A stretch of DNA of 64,000 nucleotides from Anastrepha obliqua (lineage: Eukaryota; Arthropoda; Insecta; Diptera; Tephritidae): positions 159,590,792-159,654,791 of the forward strand of contig NC_072892.1 of the NCBI RefSeq assembly GCF_027943255.1, given 5' to 3'. Shown here piece after piece: positions 40,515 to 51,849 of this stretch; the first letter of the stretch is position 1, and every line of letters begins with the position of its first letter. The position numbers were made by a program, and so were the translations under genes. The notes under the pieces were generated by a model. That model was not told the DNA's origin, did no database searches, and worked only from the letters and a program-made list of their open reading frames with translations.

Positions 40515-41942
40515 TAACGCAGGTCAATAACGTTTTGTTCTAGGAAAGTGTAGTGTCGTTTTCGAAGTAATTTTTTGCGTAGAATCCGAATCCGGGATTT
40601 AAATTGCTCTATCACGTCAGGACTTTGAGATATCCTAACCTAAAAGTGTAAAAAAAGCTGTTTTTGCCATTTTTGAGGTTATGTAGCTACGAAGATTTTG
40701 CTCTTCATAAAAAAGTAGACAAGGTATTTTAAATTATAAGTCTTCCTCTTTTAAATGCCGTTGAGTTTGCTTAAATATCTTTATTTTTCACTGAGATATC
40801 GCATTTTGAAGTTTCCATGTTTGTGAATTTTTCGATATTCGAAAATCCATTGAGATAACATGAGACGTGATACGGTCGATTACATAGTCGCACAAAAAAA
40901 TAGCCAATTAGATCTACATATCCCTATGTATTTTTGGTCGCTGAATCCGAATCCGAAGTCAAAAAAACGGAAAACCCATCCCAACCCCTAAACCATTACC
41001 AACCACCCTTACCAAACCGCGAGCAAGCTCCCCTTCTGACTTCAAAATGCGATATCAGGTGAAAAATTAAGATATTCGAGCAATTTAAACCCCGGATTCG
41101 GATTCTACGCAAAAAATTACTTCGGAAATGACACTACACTTTTATAGAACATTCCGAACCCATTTTTTCGCAGACCTGTGTAATCTTTTTGTGGCGAAAG
41201 GCAGAGGTGAATTAAAGAGTACATTTTTTAAATTAGAAAAAATAATACGAAATACTGGGCTAAGAACTGACACATAGAAGACGAAGTTAATGATCCGGTC
41301 TAGCTCCGATTTAAGACATGATGACCTGTTGATCGGAGACTATGCATTCGAGAGTGTACAAGAATTTAGCAATCTGGGTATCAAAATATCAGCCAAAAAG
41401 GATGCATCATTGAGAATAACTGATAGAGTTTTAGCAGCAAATAAGTCTTAGTTTTTTAATTTGAAGCTGATTAGGTCTAAAGTATTACCTCGCGACCAAA
41501 AGTTAAGGGTATACAAAACATTGATCCATCCCGTGCCTACGCTGAAAACGACTGACATTAATTAGCTAATGGTATTTGGAAGAAAAATATTGTGAAAAAT
41601 ATATGGACCTGCAAGATGGTACTTATTGAATTAGATATAATCATGAGCTGGAACTACTAGCAAAACACGAAACTGTGATAAGATTTACAAAATCTCAAAG
41701 GACAAGATGGCTCGGTCGTGCATTTAGAATGCCCAAGGAGAGAAAAACTCGAAATGCAGTTCAATTAAGCCCTTGTTGGAGGCTGAAGAGGACGCCCCAG
41801 GAAGAGTTGGCTAGAAGACGTGGAAGTTGGCCTTGAAAAGCTAAACGTGCGGTGGTGGAAGGAGGTAGCCTTAGATAGAGACAAATGGCGCAAAGTTGTA
41901 AATGAAGCAATGATTCACCAAGGTCTGACTAAGAAGAAGAAG
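40515..41942 (+). mobile_element. RTE-like LINE 3' part with AAG-repeat tail
   Basis: From about 41160: TKLMIRSSSDLRHDDLLIGD, YAFESVQEFSNLGIKISAKK, RITDRVLAANKSYFFNLKLI-like, VLPRDQKLRVYKTLIHPVPT, then a decayed region and RTRWLGRAFRMPKERKTRNA. It ends GACTAAGAAGAAGAAG at 41942. Flanked by AACGTTTACAAATCGA at 40499-40514 and 41943-41958, a perfect 16-bp target-site duplication. A foldback occupies its 5' side (40536-41151). Confidence 0.8.
40536..41151. mobile_element. Foldback-type element with inverted arms
   Basis: The left arm from 40536 (TGTTCTAGGAAAGTGTAGTG.., then 'cgaagtaattttttgcgtag', 'aatccgaatccggg.tttaaa') matches inverted to 41075-41151. A second inner pair ('atatcgcattttgaagt' at about 40795 against about 41035-41055) extends the match with interruptions. 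Noncoding. It lies inside the LINE insertion between the LINE's left duplication and its coding part. Confidence 0.75.
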
Positions 41943-41967
41943 AACGTTTACAAATCGAGCAGTTGTA

Positions 41968-43148
41968 TTGGGTGGGGTATTGGAATAAGTTCATAGCGTT
42001 TTTATATTTTCTTTTACTTTACGATTTGTTTGCTGTTTGGCGAAGGGTAAGTATTCAATCATAGAACACTTTCTGCTCTACAAAATATGTCAATTGTATT
42101 TTTGAGTTATTTAATCTTTTATTAGTTTTGAGGCTTAGAAATAGAATACCCAGGAGGCAAAAATCAACATTTTCGGCACCTGCTCTTCTTTGCTTTTCGG
42201 CGAGGTCAAAAAATTGCCGAAGCAGCCCGCGATATTTGCGATATGTATGGAGGTGTCATAGGTTAGTCTACAGCACGGAAATGGTTTGTAAAGTTCAAAA
42301 ATGGCGGCTTTGACGTCGATGACACGCCCCGCAGAGGAAGGCCTTCTGAATTCGATGAAAAACGTCTCAAATCGCCTTTGAAAGGCCAGTCGTGAATTCA
42401 CAGAACAAATAAACTGCGATTATAAAACGACAAATCAATCACCTTCTTTCAAGGGAATTACCGAAACATTGGGACCCTGGGTACCTCACGAAAAAAAAAA
42501 TAAAGTCATCTTCAAATTACATCCCACCATCTCGCCCGCCAGCAATAAGAAGCAAAGAAAGGAGTGGAGATATCCCAGAGCCGAGAGTCAAGCCGAATCT
42601 TCATCCAAAGAAGATCACGATATATGCTTGGTGGAATTAGGAGGGTATGGTGTACTGCGAAATGCTCGAAAAGAATGCCACGGTCAACAAGGAGCTCTAG
42701 ATTGCTCAGCTACACCGCGGGAATGAGGCTATTCGACTGAAAAGGCCTGATCGACATGGTCTAACTATACTTCTTCACGACAACGCCAAGCGCTATGTTG
42801 AACAAATCGACAAAGCCGCAAGCCAAGAAGTCGAATGGGAGGTCCTTCAGCATCCACACTCTTCTCTGGACCTTCCACACACCGATTACCATTTTTTCCG
42901 CTCTCTGTCAAAAAATATGAAGAGCGCTACCTTCGATAACAAAGACTTCCTTAAAAAATGACTCAATAACTTCTTTGACACCAGATCAGGCGATTTCTGA
43001 CGGAACGGAATCAACCAATTGGTCGAGAGTTGGGAAAAGGTTGTAAACAGCAACGGCGAATATATAATTGATTAACTTATTGATATAATTATTATGTTTT
43101 GTTTAAATAAAAGGCTTCGGTACATTACGTACTTATTCCCTAACCCAA
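41968..43148 (+). mobile_element. mariner element, degenerate
   Basis: Left end TTGGGTGGGGTATTGGAATA at 41968. The right end reads inward TTGGGTTAGGGAATAAGTAC. TA at 41966-41967 and 43149-43150. A decayed transposase in order: EAARDICDMYGGVI-like, WFVKFKNGGFDVDDTPRRGR (about 42273-42345), FDEKRLK, LGPWVPHEKKNK (about 42465), MKQRKEWRYPRAESQAE-like, LLHDNAKRYVEQIDKAASQE (second Asp region, about 42770) and LQHPHSSLDLPHTDYHFFRS, with about 34 residues between second and third Asp as in mariner. Ends NGEYIID. First Asp region lost. Multiple frameshifts. Confidence 0.85.
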
Positions 43149-43689
43149 TATTACGAAAATCGAAAAAAATATCACGCCAGTGAACCGCTAGCGCGCCTTG
43201 GTAAGCGACGTTTTGATGAAATTGGAGTCCGTGATCTCCACAACATTTGATTTTAACAAGACAGCGCTACTTGCCATACACCCCGTGAGACAATGGATTT
43301 ACTGCCGTTTCGGTGAGCAATTTATCTCTCGTCTCGGACCTGTGGATTGGCCACCAAGATCGTGTGATATCACACTTTTGTACATTTATTTGTGGTACAA
43401 AGTCTGAATGCTTTTTAAATAAACCAGCTCCGATGGAGGCATTGAAAACTAACACTACTAAAGTTATTCACGAGAAACCAGATAACGGCCGAAGTCCTCC
43501 AGCGAGTCATTCAAAATTGGTGTTTACGGATGGCCGAATTACGGTCCAGTTGCGTTCGACATTTGAAAGGGATTATCTTTAAAAAATAAATGTGTTCAAT
43601 GGTTCTACACAAAAATATTAAATTTGAACTTTCTTTGTTTTATTTCAATTAAAAATACGATGCCTCTCAATTAATCACCCTTTATATGT

Positions 43690-44955
43690 TGGTTTATATG
43701 AACGTCTATTGGCTTGCGCGCAATAAAATTAGTTCACCATTTGCAAGCCTTTGCCCTGTTCGAAATTTAGAATTCGAATTACCATTTCAACTGGATCTCT
43801 GCTTGTGTTTTGTTTTTGCAGACAATTTTTTATGTCTATCCCAAGCACAAAATAGATTTGCGACAAATGCAAATACTCTCTTGCCAACCACAACCAAATC
43901 TACTCCTACTCGCACACACAACCACACCGACATATGACAGCTTTGGAGCAGCAGAGGTAGTCACCCAGCAGCTTTTGCAGCAATGACATTGCAAATGCCT
44001 AGAAAATCGAGCTGAGAGGTGCTAGAATGTGTAGAAATGCAGTTAGAGCGCCTCGGAGAATGCTAAATAAAATAAAACAGAAGCAAATAATGAAATTTGA
44101 TTGCAATTTCAACAAGATAAAGCCAGAGAAAAATACACACATCGTGGCCACAAATTGATTCAGGGCTGAGCCACATAGCAACTTGCAACACACTAGCACA
44201 CATTCCTTTATGCTGTATACATATATGTTCGTGTATGTATGTATATATTGGCCGGGTGCGGCTGATCTGAATAAATGTGTGATTTCATATTAGGATTATC
44301 GCTTCATATTTCGTTGCAGGTGGATGCAAATGTGTACATATGTATGGAGGTATATTTGTATGTGTTTGTATAAGTATTCCATACATGTGTAATATATCCA
44401 CAGAGGAATATGTATGTGCTCAGCCACAACATGCAAACATTTATGGCCCAACATCAAAAGTGAAACACAATGTGCCGAATGGACTGGGTGGTCAAAATAC
44501 ATAAAAAAAAGAAAAAAATGTGAATTTGTGAATGTGAAAGCGAAATTGAATTTGTTTACTCCCACATGTCGGCTCATAAATCATCATCATTTCCAGCAAA
44601 AATTTTGTCAGCAGAACACATATCAAAGGACATATTTGCATACATGCTGAGTTGCAGATATAGATGATGTAAATATACAGGGTGAGATGAGGGGAGATGA
44701 CAACAAAAAAATGTGTAGCTGTATGGTTCGGCTGTATATTCGCCTATGCAAGGAAACCCAAATAGCGTCTCTTGTTATTTCATTGAGAGGATGAAAGAGG
44801 AAAGACAGAAAAGAAAGATAAAAGAAAAGGAATTAAGTTTGCGGGCTGTGGAGCAGACCGATCGATTACTGCTTGCCATTCTGTTAACCGCTTACCGTGT
44901 GCGATATCTAAGCGGGCTACATCAGCAGGTGTAGCAAAAAAAAATAAGAACAAAG
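43690..44955. other. Spacer with one unassigned open frame
   Basis: No recognised gene. TG/ATATG-rich words at 44215-44420. An open frame at 44746-44934 (MQGNPNSVSCYFIERMKEER, then a lysine-rich stretch) is not assigned. An old element is possible. Confidence 0.35.
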
Positions 44956-44959
44956 ATGT

Positions 44960-46080
44960 TTGAAGCTCAGCTCAGCGTGAGCTGTACAGCTGAGAAGAAT
45001 GTGCTGCTATGATTCCAACTCATCCTCCAGACAGCTGTTGCAGAAAGTCTGATCGCGTGAATACCTAATGGATAATGTTCGGAGAGGACCCCCACACAAC
45101 TCGAAAACTGCGGCTTAGCCTTAGAAATTCGCTTGAGGGCTTTTGATCTATCCACGGCCTGGAGGATATCGTGACTTTATACGTTTGAGTACTTAACCTG
45201 CGTTAGCTAAGTTTACACAAAGTCAACCTTTCCAGTAGCCGACCACACGTTTTTAAAGGCACCCCAATCCTCTCATCACGCGTGAAAAACCCCTTCGATT
45301 AGGAACCTGTAATTTGGAACCCATAGCCGACTAAATTTGTGCGTGTCTACCACTGGGGAGTATGCAGGTTCGAGTCTCCGTGACTGAAACTCTAAGGTAG
45401 AAAAAGTTCTTTCTAATAGCGGTCGCTCCTCGGCAGACCAAGAAAAGCTCCTCATAAGAACCATCTGCCACTTGGAGTCGGCTCAAAACTGTAGGTCCTC
45501 CCATTTGTGGAACAACATCAAGACGCACACCACAAATAGGAGGAGGAGCTCGGCAGAACACCTAACTAAGGCGTCAGCGCAAATTATTATTATTACTTTT
45601 TAATTAGGAACCCAAATGAGTAGTATTCATACACTATTGAGAGGGAAGCCTTACATTCCCTATCTAAATTCGAGTGCACCAAAAATGAACTCAGGATCTT
45701 AATTTGCGCTTGGTTGTCGGAGTAAGTATTTATTTAACTGGCCGCTGTTAGACAAGTAAGTAACCAATCAATTGCTTCCCTGATTTCGGTCACCTCCGCT
45801 TGGAAGGCACTACAGCGATTCAATAACCTAAACATGAGCTTAATGGGAAGCTTTTCGCAAAATACTTTTTCACCAGCTCTTCCATCGAACTTCGCGTCTT
45901 TCATGAACATGTTTACCATGCCTATCCAGAAATGCTTTGCCACACTCACTCTTTAGTTGAGTGAAAATGAGTGGAAAAAGTCCCGCTCGAACCGAGCTTT
46001 AATGGTAACAGAACTGTGGAGAAACGAGTTTTAAATCTCAGATGGCCGGACAGTAATAAAAACTCTTGGCTCTGTAATAG
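44960..46080 (-). pseudogene. R1-type LINE, RNase H and C-terminal parts split by a SINE
   Basis: Minus strand upstream part (46000-45610): SVAKHFWIGMVNMFMKDAKF, AGEKVFCEKLPIKLMFRLLN, RCSAFQAEVTEIREAIDWLL, an RNase H start and middle. After the SINE: LDRSKALKRISKAKPQFSSC and VGVLSEHYPLGIHAIRL (45155-45030), then a decayed knuckle CNSCLEDELES-like. The text order fits a single LINE with one insertion. Confidence 0.7.
45308..45602 (+). mobile_element. tRNA-derived SINE, copy h
   Basis: Diverged head with CATAGCCGACTAAATTTGTG, B-box-like AGGTTCGAGTCTCCG at about 45365. The body is mostly conserved ('tctaatagcggtcgctcctc', 'catttgtggaacaacatcaa', 'gacgcacaccacaaatagga'), and the tail is AAATTATTATTATTAC. 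The middle 'gcaatggcaaacctccgagtgtatttctg'-type segment is missing. Flanked by ATTAGGAACC at 45298-45307 and 45603-45612. Confidence 0.85.
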
Positions 46081-46144
46081 TCTCTTCAAGTCTTTGAAAA
46101 TCAGTACAGGGTAAACATTACGGGCTTAGCTTAGTATTAACGCA

Positions 46145-46929
46145 TAGTATTAACTACCGAGAGCTTAGAAAGGAAGGGAGACGTATTATCCGACAGAAGA
46201 AATGAGAGGCCGAAATACGTGAGTGTTAGGAGCTTGAGATACTGGCCAATAGGAACAAAGCCCGAAAATTCCACCAGAAAGTTCAGCGGCTTACAGAAGG
46301 TTTCAAGACCGTGGCGTTTTCCTGCGAGAACAAAGACGGCGATCTGGTGACTGACATCCAGAGCATACTTAAATTATGGAGGGAACACTTCTCGAACCTG
46401 TTAAATAGTGACAGCTGCACATGTCACAGAGAATGTGAAGATCACGGTACTCCAATCGTTGATGACGAAATTGTCGGTCCACTATCCGACCATGAAGAGG
46501 TGAGAATAGCGATAACGCATCTAAAGAACAACAAAGCCGCGGGCGCCGACGGACTACCGGCTGAGCTATTCAAACTTGGCGGCGAGGAGCTGGTAAGGTG
46601 CATGCATCAGATTCTATGCAAAATATGATGAGCTGTGTGAGCTTTAGACATAGAGCTGCGAATAAAGATCCAGCGGCTACGCTCCTGGGTCATGCCGTCC
46701 GAATGGGTGCAAACGCTCTGACTTTGAAAGTATTCGATGCGGTACCAGCTGGTGGTAGCAAAGGAAGAGGAAGGCCTCCCCTGCATTGGAAAGATCAGGT
46801 GGAGAAGGACTTGGTTTCACTTGGTGTGTCCAACTGACGCCGGTTAGCACGAAAAAGAAACAACTGGTGCGCTTTGTTAAACTCGGCCAAAATCGCGTAA
46901 GCGGTTACCGCGCCAATTAAGAAGAAGAA
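46145..46929 (+). mobile_element. RTE-A LINE, internally deleted copy
   Basis: Starts in the RT-upstream linker (ANRNKARKFHQKVQRLTEGF-like). An open stretch then carries AFSCENKDGDLVTDIQSILK, LWREHFSNLLNSDSCTCHRE and NNKAAGADGLPAELFKLGGE to LCKI (46628). At that point the text jumps to the C-terminal part: LLGHAVRMGANALTLKVFDA, VPAGGSKGRGRPPLHWKDQV, RKRNNWCALLNSAKIA. It ends in the shared 3' terminus and AAG repeats at 46929. The catalytic RT core is deleted. Confidence 0.85.
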
Positions 46930-47104
46930 TGCAGTTGAAAAGATCAGTGATCGTACCGAACCTGCAGGAGTTTGTGATAATCTAGTCTTCAAGGGTATAC
47001 TCGTACACAGACTAACCTAACTGTGCACTGAGTGCTAACGTAGTAAGATGGAAATTGAAGCAAAATATTTCCTGTTTTCTCACAGTTGGCAGAAACGGCA
47101 AAAT

Positions 47105-47480
47105 AGCTTTTCCTGTAGAGAACTTCTCTTATAAGTAGATCTTTTCTACTCGATTGCCTATTCAGTCCAATGTGGTTTATTATTCATAGTATTGGTAACG
47201 GTCCCCCAGATTGCGGAATCCTCTTAATTCAAGTGACTTTCAAAACTTACATCGTTGCTGTCTGTATTCGGTCGTTCACTGTGCCTTTGATCTCCGAAGA
47301 TACTTTGTCGGACCTTCAAACTCATCCACTTCGCTTCTTTCAACAACTAAGCCCGATGATGTCGACAGTCTCGACGTTTGCCAGCGATCATAAAAAAGTG
47401 ATTCCGGAGCGATTTAATTGTGGAGCTCGAAAAATATATTCCAACACCATGAATCGTCTAAAAAATGTCAGACTTTGACC
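47105..47480 (-). pseudogene. RTE-like LINE RT fragment, strongly diverged
   Basis: Minus strand, over three frames: SLTFFRRFMVLEYIFRAPQL, NRSGITFLWSLANVETVDII (the YADDIDIIG region with lost Asp), then decayed text with TTEYRQQR..KF.KSLELRGF and a NRQSSRKDLLIREV-like end. The order follows RTE-A but identity is low, so this is a separate or older member. Confidence 0.55.
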
Positions 47481-48439
47481 CTTTTCCACTATAATCTACT
47501 ATACTTTCTATCTACTTAACCCACCCTGTACGCTACTGAAAGAGATATGAAAATATTTAGCAGTAAGTATGCAATACAACTGTGGCTTTTCGTACATTTT
47601 GTTTAGATGTAGTTGTAAAAGGCCACATATACATGCAAAGTTCCCCTAAAGTCCGCATGGAAATAACATTAGCCGGCTAAAGATTATTATTTTTTTGCTA
47701 CATTCCTGTGTTAGGGAGTGTGGATGTAAATAACATGAAAGGGCAGCAGAAATGAAACGATAAGAATGGGAAAACGTTTAACAATTTAGACGTATCTTCT
47801 GGTTTTTATGTTTTATTTTTTTGTAGCACAAGTTTCCGTTTATATGAGCTCTGCTGCGTCCAAAGCTCGTGAGGATAGTTTACAACCCACTTTAGATCTG
47901 AAACCAGTCAAATGGTCAGGCATGAAAATAAGTTTTTGCTGTCTGAAAATGCACTTTCTTTCATTCGGTTGTAGTTGCACACAGCCACACGTTGGTTTGG
48001 GTCGAAATCGTCTGAACTGCCAACATGTCGCATTCGTGACTTTTTTTCATGTCCGCAACGAATTTATTACGTTTTTAGTAGCTTTTAGTGAAAAAACATG
48101 AAGATACGAGAACTCGGTCGTTCATGCCTCCAGTTGTGGTTTGCAGGGTGTAGCCGCTCAGACAGTCATGGGCGCGATGAATCAATCAGTAAAACTGTTT
48201 GCAAAATGTTGTTGGGTGTGAGGTGCTGCTTACTGCAAGGCTGTTCATATAAAAATTGTTAGTTATAAAGAGTTCAGAAAATTGTCCAACTCCTGCAAGC
48301 ACTGATGCTCTGAGCACTATTGTGTATTATTTTTTTTAACTATTTGAAATATTGCAGGCTCAGGCAAATCGGTTCGAGCGTGTCTACCATTCGGGAGTGC
48401 AATCAATTATTTAATTTCTTATTATAAGAGATTCCCCAT
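47481..48439. other. Spacer
   Basis: No recognised gene. An open stretch at 47808-48101 (97 codons) is not assigned. A 25-bp patch at about 48378-48402, with GCGTGTCTACCATTCGGGAG, resembles the SINE region between A and B boxes and may be a relic. Confidence 0.35.
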
Positions 48440-49110
48440 GAGTGCCGTACAATGTGCGCCTATATACTGACTGGACCAGACCAGCTGTGTTTGATTCTGG
48501 AACTCGTCAGTTTAGTTAAAGAGATGCCTCATTACTCGCCTGAAAGGTGGCTCAGCTTTCCGCAAATGCGTGCAGGGGTAATTCCTGCGGTAGGAACCCA
48601 ACAGGAATTGCTTGTTGAGCATCTTAGACGTCATGAAACAACCCCCATGGTTGTCCCGATGACAGAGTTTTGATAGGTTTGGAGCTTTCTGTATTGTGAA
48701 TCACTAATAACAGGCGACCAGATGGATGCTGCATAGTTCAGAAGCGGCCCCCATGGTTGTCCTGATGACAGTGTTCTGACAGGTTTGGAGTTTTCTGTGT
48801 TGTGAATCACTAGTACCAGGCGAGCAGATGGATGCTGCACAGTTCGGAACCGGCCACCCAATTGCTTTAGTCGTTGCCAGCAACATTTATTTGTCTTTGT
48901 TCTTAGTGTTGCCGGCTAGCTATTTGAGGTCCTTGTTGCGATTTTGGGCCTTAGTGGCAATTGTGGTTGTAACCGAGAAGTAGAGCAAACCATAAAAGAT
49001 GACCTCCAATACTTTGGAGTTATTTTGGTCGGTATTGATATGTCGTCGACTTTGACTTTTAGCTGCAGTTTGATCTTCTTCCACGTCCAATCGTATCTAC
49101 CCTATCGATA
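48440..49110 (-). pseudogene. Jockey-clade LINE, RT C-terminal part
   Basis: Minus strand, several frames: KVDDISIPTKITPKYWRSSF (about 48990-49050), KIATRTSNS (48935), then LLNYAASIWSPVISDSQYRK and LQTYQNSVIGTTMG (48640-48735), and finally KQFLLGSYRRNYPCTHLRKA (about 48540-48600). These are thumb and C-terminal words of Jockey-type LINEs. The segment IWSP.ISD.Q..KLQT.QN is present twice because of a 106-bp tandem duplication. Confidence 0.75.
48642..48853. repeat. 106-bp tandem duplication inside the Jockey fragment
   Basis: Units begin CCCCCATGGTTGTCC at 48642 and 48748. They share about 90 percent of positions. The length is not a multiple of three, so the reading frame differs between units. 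Confidence 0.85.
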
Positions 49111-49344
49111 GTTAATGTTTTTCGCAATACATTTTGTTGTTGACAAAATTTAGTGTCTTATATAGTGCTTTATGAGGGGTTAATGGGAAAGTAATGCGAA
49201 TAACACACAGCCACTCCTCTCCAAACGATAACCCTCACCCATTGTGCTAGACACTGCCGATCGAGTCAAGGCGGTATAACCTTGTTAGCACTTTGAGGCA
49301 AGGTGTTGAGGTACTCATACCGGGAGTTGCATGACTGATGGTAA
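49111..49344. other. Spacer
   Basis: No recognised gene. Possibly 5' flank of the LINE that continues after the MITE. Confidence 0.35.
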
Positions 49345-49348
49345 TTAA

Positions 49349-50062
49349 GGGGGGACCCTCATTTATCGGGTCAAAAAAATCGATTTTTTGGAAATAATTT
49401 TAATCTATTCTACAACTATTTAAGAATATACTTTCAAAATTTCAAGTCGATATCTGTATTTTTGAAGGAGTGACAAAATTTTTAACAGGACGCGACGGGT
49501 GGCCTGATCGCCTGTATCCAAAACTTTAAACGCGTTTTTCTCGAAACATCATTTTTCGATTTTGTGTACACAATTGAGAACGCTGTATTGAACCAATCAG
49601 GCTTTACAATAGCTCATTTTAAAGATAATTAAATTGTTTTCAATGTGACATTAAGTGTTTTTTTAAAAAAAAAGATTTTCATATTTTTTTGTAATTTTAA
49701 AGTCAATTTTTATGCATGAAAAATCACTTTTAACATAAAACTGGGTAAAAAATATCAATTTCGACATTTTTTTTTAAATCAAAATGTCACATCGAAGGTA
49801 TTATCCTAAAGTTTTAAAAAAAATTTGGTTTTTTTATTTCAGAAAAAAATTCAGAGCGCTAGAATGTACACAGATAGAATGAGGTGCCATGCACGAGGTG
49901 TATATTTCCATACTTAAAATGTTTTTTTTCTTCTCCGAAAATTTTTGTAGACAGTCAAGACATTTATTAAAGTACTTTTACAAAACGTTTGAAGTTATTT
50001 TACCTGAGAAAAAAATTCCCAAAAATGATGCATTTTTCGACCGTCTAAATGAGGGTCCCCCC
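49349..50062. mobile_element. TTAA-flanked MITE, 714 bp
   Basis: Perfect inverted ends of 17 bp: GGGGGGACCCTCATTTA at the left, its complement at the right. TTAA on both sides (49345-49348 and 50063-50066). Interior AT-rich without coding. TTAA target use is characteristic of piggyBac-type transposases. The start GGGGGG is not the usual CCC of piggyBac, so the driving transposase is unknown. A relative of the left half lies at 347-720. Confidence 0.88.
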
Positions 50063-50069
50063 TTAACCA

Positions 50070-51010
50070 GTCGTTAACGGTCCCCTATGATGGCCAGTCA
50101 AAATCTGCACCGAACCTGGTAACTCGGTATTCACTAACGGCCCGAAGATGGAATCGCGGCTCGGAGCAGAGGTTTTTTCTAAATCAGCCAATTTATCTAT
50201 GTCCTTAAAATTGCCGAATACTGCTAGTGTTTTTCCGGCAGAAGTCTTCATCCTGCAGCGATGCAAACGTGGCAGTGAGGGAGATATTAACATTTTTCTT
50301 CGATAGTCAAGCCGCGATCAAGGCTCTGACGACGTCATAATGCAGAATCAAAATAGTCAACTTCATTTAAGAAGGAGATCAAATCTCTGGTGTGTGCAGG
50401 TAAAATTTCTCTGATTTGGGTTCCAGGATATAGGAACATAGAGGGAAATGAAATTGCTGATGAGCTTTCCAGGAAGGGACTGGCTTGGTCTCAGAGGTCT
50501 CCTACCCAGACATCGGCACCCACTTGACTGTACACAAAATTATTTATCAGGAATGTGCAGAAAATTTGAGATTCCATTTCTTCGTTTCTTCTTTTTTGAA
50601 AACCTGGTGGCCCTAGTACTATAGACAGAGGACTCAGAAAGCCCTGGAGACCCCACGCCATTCAATTTCCAAACTCATAGCTGTGTTTATCGGTCATGGG
50701 TAGGTAAGCAAGGTTTACTATTTAACCCACATTGCAGAAGCTGTGGGGACCTTTCAGAGAGGGAGACGGTTGATCACTTTCTCTGTAAATGCCCGGGTTT
50801 ATCAGCTAGACGATTGAAGTCACTAGGTGCTTCTTTTTTCGACAACCTGGGGCAGCGCGCCAACATAAATCGCATTAATCTTCTCTATTACATCAACAGC
50901 TCTGGCTGGCTAGAGATATCTGCCTGTTGGTGGTCCCATAATGGTATCAAAACGGCACTTTAGTGCTATCCTGGGGAGTGCCAGACTGGTTCTTTAACCA
51001 TTTCACCTAC
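50070..51010 (+). pseudogene. LOA/R1-like LINE 3' part
   Basis: Plus strand in pieces: an RNase H start region at about 50140 (FTNGPKMESRLGAEVFSKSA-like), FPAEVFILQRCKRGSEGDIN-like, FDSQAAIKALTTS, then SLIWVPGYRNIEGNEIADEL (about 50410-50468) with HR changed to YR. FNPHCRSCGDLSERETVDHF (about 50720-50780) follows, the C/H knuckle intact. The end INSSGWLEIS and a 3' untranslated part end near CACCTACCTACC at about 51005-51015. Numerous frame changes. Confidence 0.8.
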
Positions 51011-51849
51011 CTACCTTAGGTTACCATTCTGAACTGAATAAGTAAAACTGGTAAGTAGCTGTTATGAGCAGCTAAGTAGTGACTCAAAAGTTTATTTTTC
51101 TAGGCAACAAAAGTTTGATTTAAAAATTATTTGCCAAGGCATTTCTATCCATATAATTTAACTCCCGCAAAATCGTGGCACAGAAATTCTCATAATTTAA
51201 CCAAACTAATATTTTTTCTTTTAATTATTAATAGCTAAAACTGCTATTAGTAGATAAACTCATCGCAACTTTTCTACTTCTCTATGCCCAATAATTTCAT
51301 ATTTTTATCCGCGGCCAGCTTCAGTGAAACAATAAATGTCCTCTAAATGCGACTTACTTGTGTAAGCAAAGCAAGGCAAGGAAATCCTTTTCAAAATTTA
51401 AATGCGAAAACTACGAAAGTCGTTCAAGTAAATTATCACTATGATAATTGTTGTTAGAGCTTTTAGGAAAACTTTTAAAACTATTGTGTTAATATATTCG
51501 TTACAACCGAAATTAACCCGACGTTTATTTTCTCCTCAAGTCCATTAAATATTAACTGCTTACACAGTGGAGTGTGGCAACAACATGGCCGCAAACTGGT
51601 GTAAAAGGTGCGAGTTATGTGCGAGTTAATTTGATACCTTTTTGTTTTTGCTCATAGGTTACATGCGTAGGTATGTATAAGTATGTGCACATTTAAGTGG
51701 ACATAAGCAGACGCATTGTTGCCACAAGGCATATTTGGGTTAGCCGACATACTTAGATGCCCAGACAAAAGGTGCTGCAGAATAACGTAGAATTAGAGCT
51801 ACCGAAAATTGCGTTTGCAATAAATTGTTTCATAATTCATACTTTATTC
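51011..51849. other. Spacer
   Basis: No recognised gene or element. Ordinary AT-rich sequence. Confidence 0.45.

Larger units (their letters stand above)
40378..43684 (+). mobile_element. DD41D transposon family C, host of two later insertions
   Basis: The right part at 43150-43684 encodes GEQFISRLGPVDWPPRSCDI (about 43314-43373), then a decayed LYIYLWYKV (LDYFLWGYVK normally), PAPMEALKTNTTKVIHEKP and a decayed end HLKGIIFK-like. This is the third-Asp half of a DD41D transposase. The left part (40378-40514) would hold the 5' region. The right terminus is near GCCTCTCAATTAATCACCCT at 43661-43680. Weak end similarity at the left (AAAGGTTGTCACCC). Transposase missing its middle. Confidence 0.5.

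Noticed and set aside
44746..44934. Lysine-rich 62-codon frame as a gene
   Set aside because: Composition-driven; no motif, no splice context and surrounded by TE debris.
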